DNA of 64,000 nt, from NCBI RefSeq assembly GCF_000801105.2, contig NC_079514.1, forward strand, positions 32,971,075-33,035,074, read 5' to 3'. Position 1 is the stretch's first letter; each line of letters starts with the position of its first letter. Shown here one piece after another: positions 38,763 to 49,865 of this stretch. Position numbers and translations under genes: made by a program. The notes under the pieces are model-generated. The model had not been told where the DNA came from. It ran no database searches and was given only the letters and a program-made list of their open reading frames with translations. The DNA comes from Raphanus sativus. Lineage: Eukaryota > Streptophyta > Magnoliopsida > Brassicales > Brassicaceae.

Positions 38763-38909
38763 TCAAGTACACTTGAAGCCAGGACAAACCGAGATGATGA
38801 TGATGAGAATCAAGGCAATGATGATACCAGCGACTATGAGCTTAATCTTCATGTTCTCTCACCACATTTTTCTTCTTATTTTTGTTCCTTGCGTTCTGAA
38901 ATCTTGTGC
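38763..38909 (-). pseudogene. VAMP72 pseudogene, copy B: C-terminal exon
   Basis: Same exon as 25881-26027 ([29 protein letters not shown]). The codon after KMW is TGA here instead of TGG, a nonsense change in the stretch before the membrane anchor. The upstream exons continue at 47770-48305, because a TRIM with a stack of Helitrons (39161-47571) has split this copy. Together they form one pseudogene. Confidence 0.85.
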
Positions 38910-38931
38910 CTGTTGATATTCAAATGGCAAA

Positions 38932-39160
38932 TATAAGAGCCTTAGAACTCTGCGCAACGCTCGTCAGAACAATCACCTCTTCGAATCAGAGGAAAGAGAT
39001 CTACAGTGTTCTGCATGACATCAAGAAACTCTCCTCTAACTTCTATTCTTTAGTCACATCTCGTCTCAGAACAGAGAAGTTGATATTTTATCTAAGCAGA
39101 CCCTTAAGACCCATAGTCTTTCTATTTGTTTTCATGTGAGATAGCCTTTGGGCTTGAACC
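38932..39160 (+). other. Unidentified exon-like fragment
   Basis: Right after the break in the VAMP72 copy, the sequence reads RALELCATLVRTITSSNQRK then EIYSVLHDIKKLSSNFYSLV (about 38935-39060), with the composition of real coding sequence. I do not recognise the family. It is open to about 39139 but has no start of its own, so it is probably a captured or translocated fragment. Confidence 0.3.
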
Positions 39161-40250
39161 TTTTAAGATATATGGATTTCACACTTAAAACAAACTAGGT
39201 TTTGACCCGCACGCCCGTGCGGGTGTGTTTTTTTATAAATTATGTTGCTATTTGTTTTTCATGTCAATATTAAAGTTGGGAAAAATCCCAAATCCAAAAA
39301 ATTGAACATATCCTTATCCAAAAAAGTACCAAACCCGAACCAAAATCGATTAAATATCCAAATTATTCAAAATTTTAGTATTTACAGATCTGAAACCGAA
39401 TCCGATCCGAAGTATTTCAGATATCCGAATGTATTTGAAATAAATTTATATACTTATATATATATATATATATAATTTTAGATTTAATGTATATAAAAAC
39501 ATCCATAATATACATGATGGTACTTTTAAGTTGGTTTAAGTAATTGAAAATATATATAAATAGTCAAATGTAAATATCTAAAAATAGTTATAGTATACTT
39601 AAAATTCAAAAGTACTTCAAAATTATTGATTTTCTATCCAAATATTTAAATCAAACCAATTTATATGTTAAGTTTAGGTATTATGGCATATATTATTCAA
39701 ATTTATATGTAATATATTATTTTGATTATAGATTTTGAGAAATCTAAAATATATAATGAATTTTGAAAATAATTTAAATGGGTTATCTGAACCCAAACGA
39801 ATCCGCAAAGATCTGAATCGAATTCAAACAAAAATTTAGAAATATCCGAATGTGACTGAAATCTTCGACCCTGGAAACCCGAAACAGACTCGGACCGAAA
39901 CTAAATGGGTACCCAAACTCCCACTCCTAATTCACAATCTATTTTTTTCTTTAAAAGAATAAACATATAATTAATAGTATTTTACATGCTAAGTTTAGGT
40001 ATTCTGACATATATTATTCTATTTTTTAAAACATTTCGCTTCTACGTTTTTATACTCTCCTTTTTTATGTACCCGCTTCTGTTTCCAAGTAACATCCTCC
40101 TATATATTAAAAGAGAAGTATATTTGTCACATGTCGCTCATACAGAGATTCTCAGCAAAATTTTAGCGATTCTATTGGTTGATTTTTTGTAATTTTCTTT
40201 TTGATTTATTTTTCTGCTCGAGCTATTAATCGGAAAGTTACATTAATTGC

Positions 40251-40440
40251 TAATCTCATTAATCATAACTTGCGCAAGAATATTAATAAATATCGACCAT
40301 TTACATTAATTGATAATCTCATTAATCATAACTTGCGCAAGAATATTAATAAATATCGACCATTAACATTAATTCCTAATCTCATAAATTAAAACTTGCG
40401 CAAGAATATTAATAAATGTCGACCATTTATTAAATGTCTT
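40251..40440. repeat. 63-bp tandem repeat, three copies
   Basis: Units start at 40251, 40314 and 40377, each containing TAATCTCATTAATCATAAC and CTTGCGCAAGAATATTAATA. A further two degenerate units occur at about 41465-41600. The core CTTGCGCAAG is a perfect 10-bp palindrome. Confidence 0.85.
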
Positions 40441-42077
40441 AATGGCATAATACGTTTTATATATAATTGGAAACTTATTATTATGACATACCTTACTTAT
40501 ACCTTACAAATTTAATATATTCTCTTTAACCAAACTTAATTTAATTAACATACCTTAATAATAGTGATTACTTGCGCAAGTCTCGCAAGTATTATTTTTT
40601 GCGTCATTAATACTCTTCACCATCACAAGACTATATATAGAGTTCAAAGTCGAGTTCAAGCAACACAACCATTCTTCTCTTTTGAAAGCAAAATGGAAAT
40701 GGTTGCATGTATCACGCATCTATTGTTTAAGCTTTCTTATGTTTTTGATCGTTCTAATTTAAATTCTATTTTGTGATCTTGAGCAGGTTTATGATCCAAG
40801 AGATGATAATCAATACTTAGCTCACAGACGAACATCATTACTGGTAATTTATTCGAGACTTTTCTTCTCCAATTATTTTGTTCTCTTGCTCTCCACATTG
40901 TCTCTCTATCAATCTTTGAGACGAAAAAGTTTTTTTTTGTCGCCAAAAAGATCACAAAACTTCCTCCATCCATTCATGATGCATCTCATCGGGTTTGTTC
41001 TACCAACTATACAATTTTGTTTTTGTTTCGGTATTGTATACATCTTCAAATCTTTTTGTTATAATCAATGTCACTAAATTTGGTGAAACTGATCTTGCAG
41101 AGCTGGAGCCTTGGATTTGAGTCTAAGTTTTGGGGTTGAATCTATATGTATTTTATAATATATTTCTTCTTTGTTTTCTTATATGCATAATTACAATAAA
41201 CACCATTCTTGATGTTTCGTCACAATTCATTGTTGAACCTCATGAATGTAATTTCTTTTTTGTTGATTTTTTGTAGTTTCTTTTTTTATTTATTGGTTCT
41301 ATTGGTTGATTTTTTAGTTGATTTTTGTAATAACCTCATCAACCAATTTCATGAATGTAATAACCTCATCAACCAAGCGATTCTATTGGCTGGTTTTTTT
41401 GTAATTTCTTTTTTGATTTATTTTTCTAATTGAGTTACTAATCGGAAAGTTACATTAATTGTAATCTCATTAATCATAACTTGCGCAAGAATCTTAATAA
41501 ATGTCGACCATTTAAATTAATTTATAATCTCATTAATCATACCCTTGCGCAAGAATATTAATAAATGTCAACCATTTATTAAATGTCTTAATGGCATAAT
41601 ACGTGTAATATTATAACTTTCTCCCAAAACGTTTTTATTATGTTTATATTATTAATCTAAACTTGATAATATTAATTAAATTCACTCATTCACTATACAT
41701 ATATATAGTATAAAAATGAGTCAAATGAAGGCAAAACAATCAAATATATAATTATAAAAATACCAATCATTTTCCAATGAAAATGTGATATCATATATGT
41801 TTTATTACTTTTAGAAATTATTATATTTTATGTTTTAAGCATAATTCTCTTAATCTTATTAGTTGATTTTTTTTAAAATCATCGACTTAGTATAAAAAGG
41901 AAAGTAACAAATGTATTAATTAGTTTCCTTATTACAAATACGGTATCAAAGGTTTTTTATGAGAATACAAATATAATAATTATCTTATTATGTATTACTT
42001 GCGCATGAATATTAATTAATTGCGTGAGAATACAAATACATATGTACATCTTATATTATATTAACAATTAATTGAAA

Positions 42078-42205
42078 TAACCGGGGCTTCTAGCTTAGTT
42101 GGTAAAGGGTTCACAGCTGTGAGTTCCGCCATCTAGGTTCGAATCCCGGCCACTGGAGAATTAACTTCTGTGGGGCCAGGATACCTCTGTATAATTAAAA
42201 AAAAA
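42078..42205 (+). mobile_element. tRNA-derived SINE
   Basis: Pol III box A TAGCTTAGTTGG (42091-42102) and box B GGTTCGAATCC (42136-42146) lie in a body ending in an A run. A perfect 14-bp target duplication ACAATTAATTGAAA flanks it (42064-42077 and 42206-42219). It resembles the S1-type Brassicaceae SINEs. It is not a tRNA gene: the acceptor stem does not close and a SINE tail follows. Confidence 0.88.
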
Positions 42206-43378
42206 ACAATTAATTGAAAAAGAACGAATCCGTTTAAATAAATACAATTGGAATTTATTGGGTTTAACTATTGATATAATGTGAGACTTGTGGACTGATT
42301 AACTATAAAATGGTCCATTTAGTTTGCTAACTAAATCAGCGCATAAAAAAAAATTAGATCTCGATAGGATCTTAATAAATAAGGCCAGTGGCACTTGAAT
42401 GTAAATATTTAACAAAAGTTAGGGTTGTATTTTAATTGTACTTCAGTTTTAATAGATTAGACTAGAGTTTGACCCGCACACCCGTGCGGATATTTAATTT
42501 TATTTTTAATAAATAAATATTTATTTTTTGTAAATGATAATATATATTTTAAAAATTTATCCTATTAAATAATTGTTTAATATGAAATTTATAAAACATA
42601 ACAATTTTATAGTTTATATTGAATAATTTTATTTTGTCTTGTAAATCATCAATTGTATCATCCATATTTTTAAAATATGGTTCTTCCTTTCGCACAAATG
42701 TAATTTTAGTTTCTATAGATCAAAATTTTATGATAATTTATATTTTTAGATACTATTTTAAGTATGGTGCTATATGTTGAATTTATTTTGGACTATTATT
42801 TATATGAAAATATACATAAATAATATATTTATATACAAATTTTATAATTTATTATATATTATATAAATGATCCTTTTATATTACATTTGTTTTTTTATTA
42901 TTAACAAATCATGTAAAACATGACTATATAATTTTAAAACAATATGATTTTATAAATTTAGTAAATGGATAACAAAATCATTTTAAGGGAATTTATGTTT
43001 GTTTAATCATGTTTATTACTTAATTTTTGTCATCTTATTAATTAGTTAATAATAATATAACATTAATATATCTAAATTGATTTTTGTTATATTTTATGGT
43101 TGTTTGCTTAATCAATATAACATTGATTTTTTCGTGTATATTAATTAGTTATTTCAAATTTAGTTTATAAAATTAATGAGCTTAAAAATCAATTTGTTTA
43201 AATATATTTTATAAGTTTGTATTTTAAAAACATAATTAATGCTAAAACTTAGGATTGTGTAATTTATCAGTTGCATTAAATTGTAATTAATTAGTTATTT
43301 TAGTTTATGATCTAGTTAGGAAATAAGTTTTTAAATTAGGAAAGTACAAATGATACTTAATGTTAAGTTTATTAATTA

Positions 43379-45790
43379 CTAGGATCGGCCCGCCCTACGG
43401 GCGGGATGAATATTCGGAAATAATTTAAATAGTTTGAGTAAATAATTATAATTATTATTATTAAATTTTTTATAATTATAGATATATTTAGAATTAAAGT
43501 TGAAGTGTTGTCAATAGGTTAGTGTACCCTATAATATATTCAGGTTTCTCTCTCTAGCTTAAAAGCTCCAACTTCTTTTTTTACCTATGATCATTGCCGT
43601 TGCTCTGACCGACGTTGGTGGGCTTTCTTAGCCACAGCGTCGGTCAGATCTAGTTAGATTTCTTTGTTGTTTCTCTTGCATGCATAGATCCTTTTGTTTC
43701 AGCTTTGTATCTTTCAATCTAAGATCTTGTTCAAGTTCGATGAGTTCTAATTGAATTACGCTGCAAGGTTTGGTGCTTGCATATCCTTCCTGTGATCTTT
43801 GATCTTGGGATCTGGTCGGCTCCGTCTTTGATTGTGCGTTTCTCTTCCGTGGATCATCGCAGATTTATAGCGTTGTTGTGATGGTGAAGTTGTCAAGTTT
43901 AGGAGGTTGATTTATCCTTGTCTCAATGCGACGGTGCGGTTATTTCTGTTGGACGGATTTGGCTTAACCGGCATATTCAAAGGATTTAGAGCTCTGGCTC
44001 AATTTCATCCAGCCGCTGGAAGTCTTCAGTTCAACCAGGTTCTGCCCTCAGTCTTCCTAGGTTGTACCAATTGGTTCTTATTCATGGCTCCGTAGTGGGA
44101 TTTGCGTGGTGTGGAGCAGAAATAAGAGTGATGCTTTTGGTCTTCCTCAATAAAGTCTGGCAATGGATGTTTGTTATCCCTATTCTCCTCCTTTGTTTGA
44201 TTGTCTTTACTAATTTCGTAACTTTATCTTGTTTGATCGGTTTTAGATTGTTAAGTTCTTAGCTTGCTTTTGTTACAGGAAATCTTTTTCTTTTGGTGCG
44301 TTTTTTCCATCTTTGAAATTGACTATTTAGTTATCTGGTCGTCATTTTGGTTGCCAATAAATTAATAATATTTATTATGCACTGAATCAGCTATACTCTC
44401 CAGACTTCTCACTAAATCGTTCAATGTGATTATCTTTCCTTACTGGATCTTTTATAAAAGGCTTATTGTCTACTTGTTTAATGAATCTGTTAACATGTTA
44501 GTGGATAATAAATAACTGCAGTAAACGTTCCATTATACATATCCCTAATGGATGTCATAATAACTTTCTTTAACTCCCTGTATTTTTTTACAGAGATCAT
44601 GTGATATTAGATTATCCTTTTAACATTCAAACGCCTTCCGTGATGTAAAATATTGGTTTTTGCGTGGACCATTCTATAACTGAGACTTAATCTACCGTTA
44701 ATTACCCAAACACACAGTGATTTGGCTGTCTAAATAGAAATGGTAGTCTCTAAATTAAACCAATAGGATCTAAATATCTACATGAAACAAAAACAACTTA
44801 TGCCGGAATGCATATAAAACTTCATAATTTAAACTTGAATAAAGATAGTCTGAAGCAAACTTAGTGCCCATATACATGGGAAATAAAACAAAGATTCATA
44901 AGCATTATTAAGACTGAGAGTCTGATCATAAATCTATTGCTGCTACATATCAAGCGACGCGCACCTTCTTGACCAACTTCGACGGTGAGTCGCCCATCTT
45001 CTTACGCGCAGTACCAGTGGAACGTCTTAGCATCTGCTGATGCACATTACCAGTGGCCCCTCCAGATTCATACTCATCAGGAGATGGCTTGCCAGGTGGC
45101 ATGTTATCATCATCTTCATTGTTTCCTCTCTGATCCAGTTAGAATGTTATATACACATGTATATATAAATATCGAGACAACATTTGGGACAACATATAGG
45201 AACAAACGGCCTGCATAAAGCACTAACTTTATAAGAATCTGAAGGTTAGAAGATAAATATGTGTTTCACCGGAAACCAGTATCAGTGCTAGAATCTTGAG
45301 TACAATATAAGAGAGTTGAGTAGAAGATTGAGGAAGAGATTGTGATTTCCAAAAGAAAATACTGACCTATTTATACCCGACCCTAGAGATCAAACCGACG
45401 CTGACAACGCATTGATGATCTCGTAGTGGGTGAATCAATTGATGGGATTAATCACGTAAAAAATCATAACGCGATCCGTTTCATGGACATTGAGGAAGTT
45501 CGTCGGTCATCTTCGCCGAATAAGAAAGAGAAGGGTTTGGATTTTTTTATGACAAAAAATTAGGTTAAGCGCAGATAGTATTCATTGGGCCGAATCACCC
45601 TTTAACCTAAGCCCAATAAAATTGTATGTACAAATAATGAAGAAACAGCCCAGACTACAGACGATAAACAAACGAAGAAATGATGAGTTACGTGCTGAGT
45701 TACACGTGTCGTCATGGCAGGGAATGAATTAATGAGCTGTCATCCTACGTGTCTTCACATGAGGGATACACCCTTCTTTATAGTAATAGA
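43379..45790 (-). mobile_element. Helitron (Hel-9) nested in Hel-8
   Basis: 3' end: perfect hairpin CCCGCCCGTAGGGCGGG and CTAG (43382-43379), identical in stem to Hel-1 and Hel-2. 5' end: TCTATTACTATAAAGAAGGG at 45790, matching Hel-3. The paralogous Hel-8-type 5' region at about 46825-46835 shows ATTCAATGGC uninterrupted, consistent with insertion at A|TTCAATGGC; one extra base (C45791) remains. It carries an RPA-like C-terminal tail and leader-like sequence (43560-44300) with no convincing gene. Confidence 0.75.
44950..45135 (-). pseudogene. C-terminal tail fragment, possibly RPA1-like
   Basis: Minus-strand frame: NNEDDDNMPPGKPSPDEYES, then RRSTGTARKKMGDSPSKLVK and KVRVA, then stop (44952-44950). 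Acidic then basic tails of this kind end the RPA1-like OB-fold proteins that plant Helitrons and their hosts carry. No OB-fold is present in the window, so the assignment is tentative. It lies in Hel-9, in the same orientation. Confidence 0.4.
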
Positions 45791-47769
45791 CTTCAATGGC
45801 ATTGCTTTGTAAATTTGTAACTTTAAGGGTTATTTCTTATTTGTATTTCTCTTTTAATAAAATAGATGTAATTCATATTTTATTTGATAATATTTTGGTT
45901 TTTTGCGAGTATTCAGTTATACTTTTATATATGTCTAGCTTTTATTTTACAATAATTAATTTAAATAAATATTTATTTTTTGATATTATATATAGTTTAA
46001 TTTTATAACAGTGTAGTTCATATGTCTTATTCAGCATATTTTTATGTAATTCATTTTGTTAACCATTGTTAATACATACCAATAAATTTTCACACATTTT
46101 CTACACCAAAATTCATTGTAAAATAATAAAATATAGAAAAACCCCAACATATAAAAATAAATATTTATAGTTTTTCTGCAAATTTTACTTTGAAAACTTA
46201 TTTAATTATATTCTAAATTTTAGAATTACATACATTATTCTTTTTCATTTTATCTTATATTAATAATAATTATTATTATTATAAATTTTTGAATTATATA
46301 TGACTAAAGCTAGTTAAAGTTCTTATTCATCATTAATCAGATATAAGATAGGTTAAGATCTGTTAGAGAAGATTGTGCTTTTTGCAATTTAACATGGAAG
46401 CTATAGTATATATAATGGGATATGAAACCATTAAGTATTTTGCAAATTTATCAAACTAATTTGCTTAAACAATTTTTATTTATATTTTTTTCAAATATTG
46501 CATCGATCTTGTGTTAGTATAAATGAATTAAACTTGTATGATATTATATAGAGAGATGGCGATTAATATAAAATATTCCATTGCTTTGTTTTGGTTTATT
46601 CTTTAGTTATGCATGAAGATGAAAATGATTAGGAGAATATTAAAGATTATGGTTTGATAAATTTTCATGGGAAGATATTGGCAAGGCATTAGTGCCGACA
46701 GAAATGTTGCATTGATTGTACTTGATTTCTAGAGGCTGATTTAATTGTGGCGTTAGATTAATTTAGGAAATCTGTATTATTAAAAAGGAAAATACAGAAT
46801 ACTAATTACATATTTAATAACTAATTCAATGGCATTCTAGTGTAAATAAATTCTAAGTATAAGGGTTAATTTTTATTTGTACTTCTGTTTTAATATACTA
46901 GATGGTCCATTTAGTTTGCTAACTAAATCAGCGCATAAAGAAAAATTAGATCTCGATAGGATCTTAATTAATAAGGCCAGTGGCACTTGAATGTAAATAT
47001 TTAGCAAAAGTTAGTGTTATATTTTAATTGTACTTCAGTTTTAATAGATTAGATTGGTGATAAGAGGAGTGACTTATCTACCTTATATATTACTAAGGAT
47101 CCCTTCCAACTATCGATGTGGGATACTTTGTGTCTAATACGCCCTCTCGAGATGATGATTTTCTGAGCGTCAATCTCGGAATGTTCGGACAAGAATCGAT
47201 AGGCCAACTTTGGGTCTGATCGATGTGGATCGGGTTGGACTGCGTGATAAGAGGAGTGACTTATCTACCTTATATATTACTAAGGATCCCTTCCAACTAT
47301 CGATGTGGGACACTTTGTGTCTAATACGCCCCTCGAGATGATGGTTTTCTGAGCGTCAATCTCGGAATGTTCGGACAAGGATCGATAGGCCAACTTTGGG
47401 CCTGATCGATGTGGATCGGGTTGGACTGCGTGGATCGGACTCTGATACCATGTTAAGCTAGATGAGCTCCACACTTAAAACCAATTGGTGATAAGAGGAG
47501 TGACTCATCCACCTTATATATTACTAAGGATTCCTTCCAACTACCGGTATGGGATACTTTGTGTCTAATAGAACTTCTTTATTTCCTTCTCTGCTTTATA
47601 AAATTAATCAGTTGTTAAAAAAAACACACACAGTTTCTCTTTGATTAGTTCAAGCATGAATTTAAAACTTCTGAAAAGAATGTTATTAGAAACCTAAGAA
47701 GACATTTTGACCACACAAAAAAAAAAGAAACCTAAGAAGACACATATCAGTGGAAGGTAAGCACTAACT

Positions 47770-48305
47770 TGTGAACGAAGGTCCTCAGTTTTGTCCAGTA
47801 GAAGCTCAATTTTCTCACCACGGTCAAGGACCTGCAAATAAATAAATTACAGAAAATTCAGTCAGTTAAATAGGAGTGGGTCACTGTTACCTCAATGAAC
47901 ACAGAAAATTTAAGCCGGTTATTAAAAATATGCTCAAATGAATAAAAAGAACCGTGAGATTGATATAGATAATACTATTCTGACCTTCTCAATGTTCTCC
48001 ATCATAACCCCTTTCACCTCAGTCACTTGAGCCTTAACTTTAGCAAGTTTGTTGATCTCTTCAGGATGATCCACACAGTACTGCAAATGCTCCTTCAGTT
48101 TAGACCTATGGTACAACCAAACAAGTTAAAAATCATATCCAGAGAGACTAAAAAGGAAGTTTTTTTTTTAAATTCTGACGGTAGAGCTTAAGTACCCAAA
48201 CTCTGTGTTCAGGCTGTTGGGTTTAGCAGTGGTAGCCTTCCTTAACTCGCTCCAAGAAGGCCATTGTCTACCTCCCAACAGCTTCAACAGCAACAACAAA
48301 ATACG
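47770..48305 (-). pseudogene. VAMP72 pseudogene, copy C (upstream exons of copy B)
   Basis: Minus-strand exons: longin part (48305-48196), [20 protein letters not shown] then [20 protein letters not shown] (about 48107-47983), and VLDRGEKIELLVDKTEDLRS (about 47832-47770). A 29-bp deletion near 48240 removes the RYGGGK region present in copy A and shifts the frame; a 3-bp deletion lies nearby. The first longin exon is missing. The C-terminal exon is at 38763-38909 on the far side of the TRIM/Helitron insertion. Confidence 0.85.
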
Positions 48306-49059
48306 CTACACATACACAATTTCTTTTGTCAGATTCATTTTGCTGAAAACATTGGTCATGTATCACCTAAAGCAAGAGCCAAGTACATAACCGCATATGA
48401 TCAAACATGAAGCAAACAACGAGGCCCTCTCACAAATAAGCCATATATAAAATCTCAACCGAATAAGAATACCAAAGAAAACAGAGATCCAGAGAGATCC
48501 AAACCAAGAGATGAAAGTGATGAGCTGAATTAGAAAGCAGTAGCAATAGGGAATGTACATGAATATAACTGGTTTGACCGATTGTTTCAGTTTTGAGTTT
48601 GAGCAAGAAAAGTGACAAGGCTGCTTTTCATCTGCAACTTCATAAAGAGACGGTAGTCGACTTGCTCCCTATATCTCTCTATTGATGACGACATTAGCCT
48701 ATATTTCTGCTTTTCTGGAGCTTCTTTTTCCATTGAAGCTTGAGGGCAAGCTTCTTAGCGAGGGGGTATCGATAGGCACTGGCAAGTGTATCGTAGACAG
48801 AAGAAGAAGAACTTAGCCGTGGAGGATGAGAACGAAGGAAAGCAGACGACTAAAACAGTCATGGATTTTAAATGTGTAAAGGAAAACAAATTCCTCAAGG
48901 ACTTGGAACCCTCTCGTTTATGGAGTAAGCAAATGTGACGCACGAGGGACATATAATGCATGGCACTGTGGTCTTCCTCTGTAAGAAAGTCTTTGAGACT
49001 AACACACCGCCAATACAACAACACTATAAGCAAGCAAGCAAGAAATAGAAAGTACATGC
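48306..49059. other. Spacer with RLP C-terminal relic
   Basis: About 48880-49010 is a decayed RLP piece (PQGLGTLSFME-like, then AWHCGLPL, SLRLTHRQYNN), corresponding to the C-terminal cap [20 protein letters not shown]. It matches the relic at 33900-33980. About 48600-48850 has coding-like composition on the minus strand (RYPLAKKLALKLQWKKKLQK) but I cannot name it. No intact gene. Confidence 0.5.
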
Positions 49060-49865
49060 AGCAGCGACTGGAAAGCAGTAGCAAAATTAACTTCATTGGC
49101 AACCTTAAAATGCCGAAACACACAAAAGATCTTCACAGAAGCAGAACAAATCCCAAAAATATACAAACCAATGTCACTGCGTACCACCAATAACTAAATA
49201 GCTCCACTGTAATCAATTGCAATACGAACAGAAAGATACATACTTATGTCTACGAAATTAGTTCGCCTTCAGAAACTTACTGTTACGCGAATCCAAGGCA
49301 TAAATAGAATCATATCCACACAAAATTGTGAATTCATACAGAGCCGTTAAACAATTATTTTTATGTTTTTATTCCAAATCTAAAGCTTTCATCATCTTAG
49401 AGACTCTCATTATTCTTGTATTTAAGGCCCATACTATTCAGTCCACAAAACCTTCGGGAATCTCGAAAGCACCAAAGGAGAAAGAAGAATCACAGAGATG
49501 TACTCCGCTAATTCACACGACATTAGTGAGACCAGAAAACTTATTGTGTGACACATGTAGGGTCTTCTGTTAGCTACGCCATAATGGCTAAGTTTGAAAA
49601 AAAATATGTGAGAAATTTCAAACTGATGTGTTTCCAAGTTAATACGTAAGTAAAGTCAACTAACTTGGATTTCATTTCAGAATTGAGTGGCAATCAATCA
49701 CTTGGCAATTAAGTTCTTCAAGCCAGAATACAAATACTCCACGTAGCTCTATCTTTTTCAAAGTCAAGTTGTGTGGGTGACATATCTTTATTTATACCAC
49801 CAACCTCTCTCTCTCACTTTTCTTAAACCAAAAATAATTCTTCTTCTAAAGTTTTAATAAAGACC
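49060..49865 (+). promoter_or_regulatory. RLP promoter and leader
   Basis: Block conserved with 34070-34985 and 55040-55840. TATTTATACCAC (TATA at 49789-49796) lies 70 bp before the RLP start codon, followed by a CT-rich leader (CCTCTCTCTCTCAC), typical of plant core promoters. Confidence 0.6.

Larger units (their letters stand above)
39195..42461 (-). mobile_element. Helitron (Hel-7)
   Basis: Minus-strand 5' end TCTAATCTATTAAAACTGAA at 42461 and 3' end with stem CCCGCAC-GGGC-GTGCGGG followed by CTAG (39198-39195). The left flank is A at 39194 in the TRIM LTR. It includes a degenerate tract of CCGAATCCGATCCGAAG-type words (39290-39430, 39780-39930), a plus-strand Helitron-type start at 40095 (TCCTCCTATATATTAAAAG), 63-bp tandem repeats, and a SINE. 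A TATA-box plus leader plus ATG near 40630-40692 looks promoter-like, but no convincing coding sequence follows. No Rep or helicase was found. Confidence 0.7.
42462..47053 (-). mobile_element. Helitron (Hel-8) with further nested Helitron ends
   Basis: Its 3' end (stem CCGCAC-GGGT-GTGCGG, CTAG 42465-42462) abuts the 5' end of Hel-7. Its 5' end (47053 downward) has the same TCTAATCTATTAAAACTGAA start as Hel-7, and about 150 bp are shared (46903-47053 versus 42311-42461). Inside, other minus-strand Helitron-type 5' ends occur at 46902 (TCTAGTATATTAAAACAGAA) and 45866 (TCTATTTTATTAAAAGAGAA) with no separate 3' ends found, so the exact nesting is unresolved. AT-rich stretches 42480-43370 and 45870-46890 have no gene. 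Confidence 0.6.
39161..47571 (-). mobile_element. TRIM-like retroelement, split by Helitrons
   Basis: The right LTR (47451-47571) starts TGTTAAGCTAGATGAGCTCC and includes CACACTTAAAACCAATTGG. Directly left of it is TCTGATACCA, the complement of a tRNA-Met PBS, so the element is on the minus strand. The left LTR begins at about 39161 (TTTTAAGATATATGGATTTC), stops at 39194 and resumes at 47054 (TTGGTGATAAGAGGAG). The internal region (47135-47440) holds a tandem duplication of about 190 bp (47057-47245 and 47246-47440). No protein is encoded, as expected for a TRIM. Possible target duplication GAACC/GAACT. Confidence 0.65.

Noticed and set aside
40251..40440. CRISPR-like array
   Set aside because: Direct 63-bp tandem repeats without distinct spacers in a plant Helitron; not a CRISPR.
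42083..42160. A tRNA gene
   Set aside because: Boxes A and B are present, but the acceptor stem does not close, an A-tail follows, and a 14-bp target duplication flanks it: a SINE.
44985..45218. 77-codon plus-strand open frame
   Set aside because: The minus strand of the same stretch gives a better-formed C-terminal tail with a stop; the plus frame has no support.
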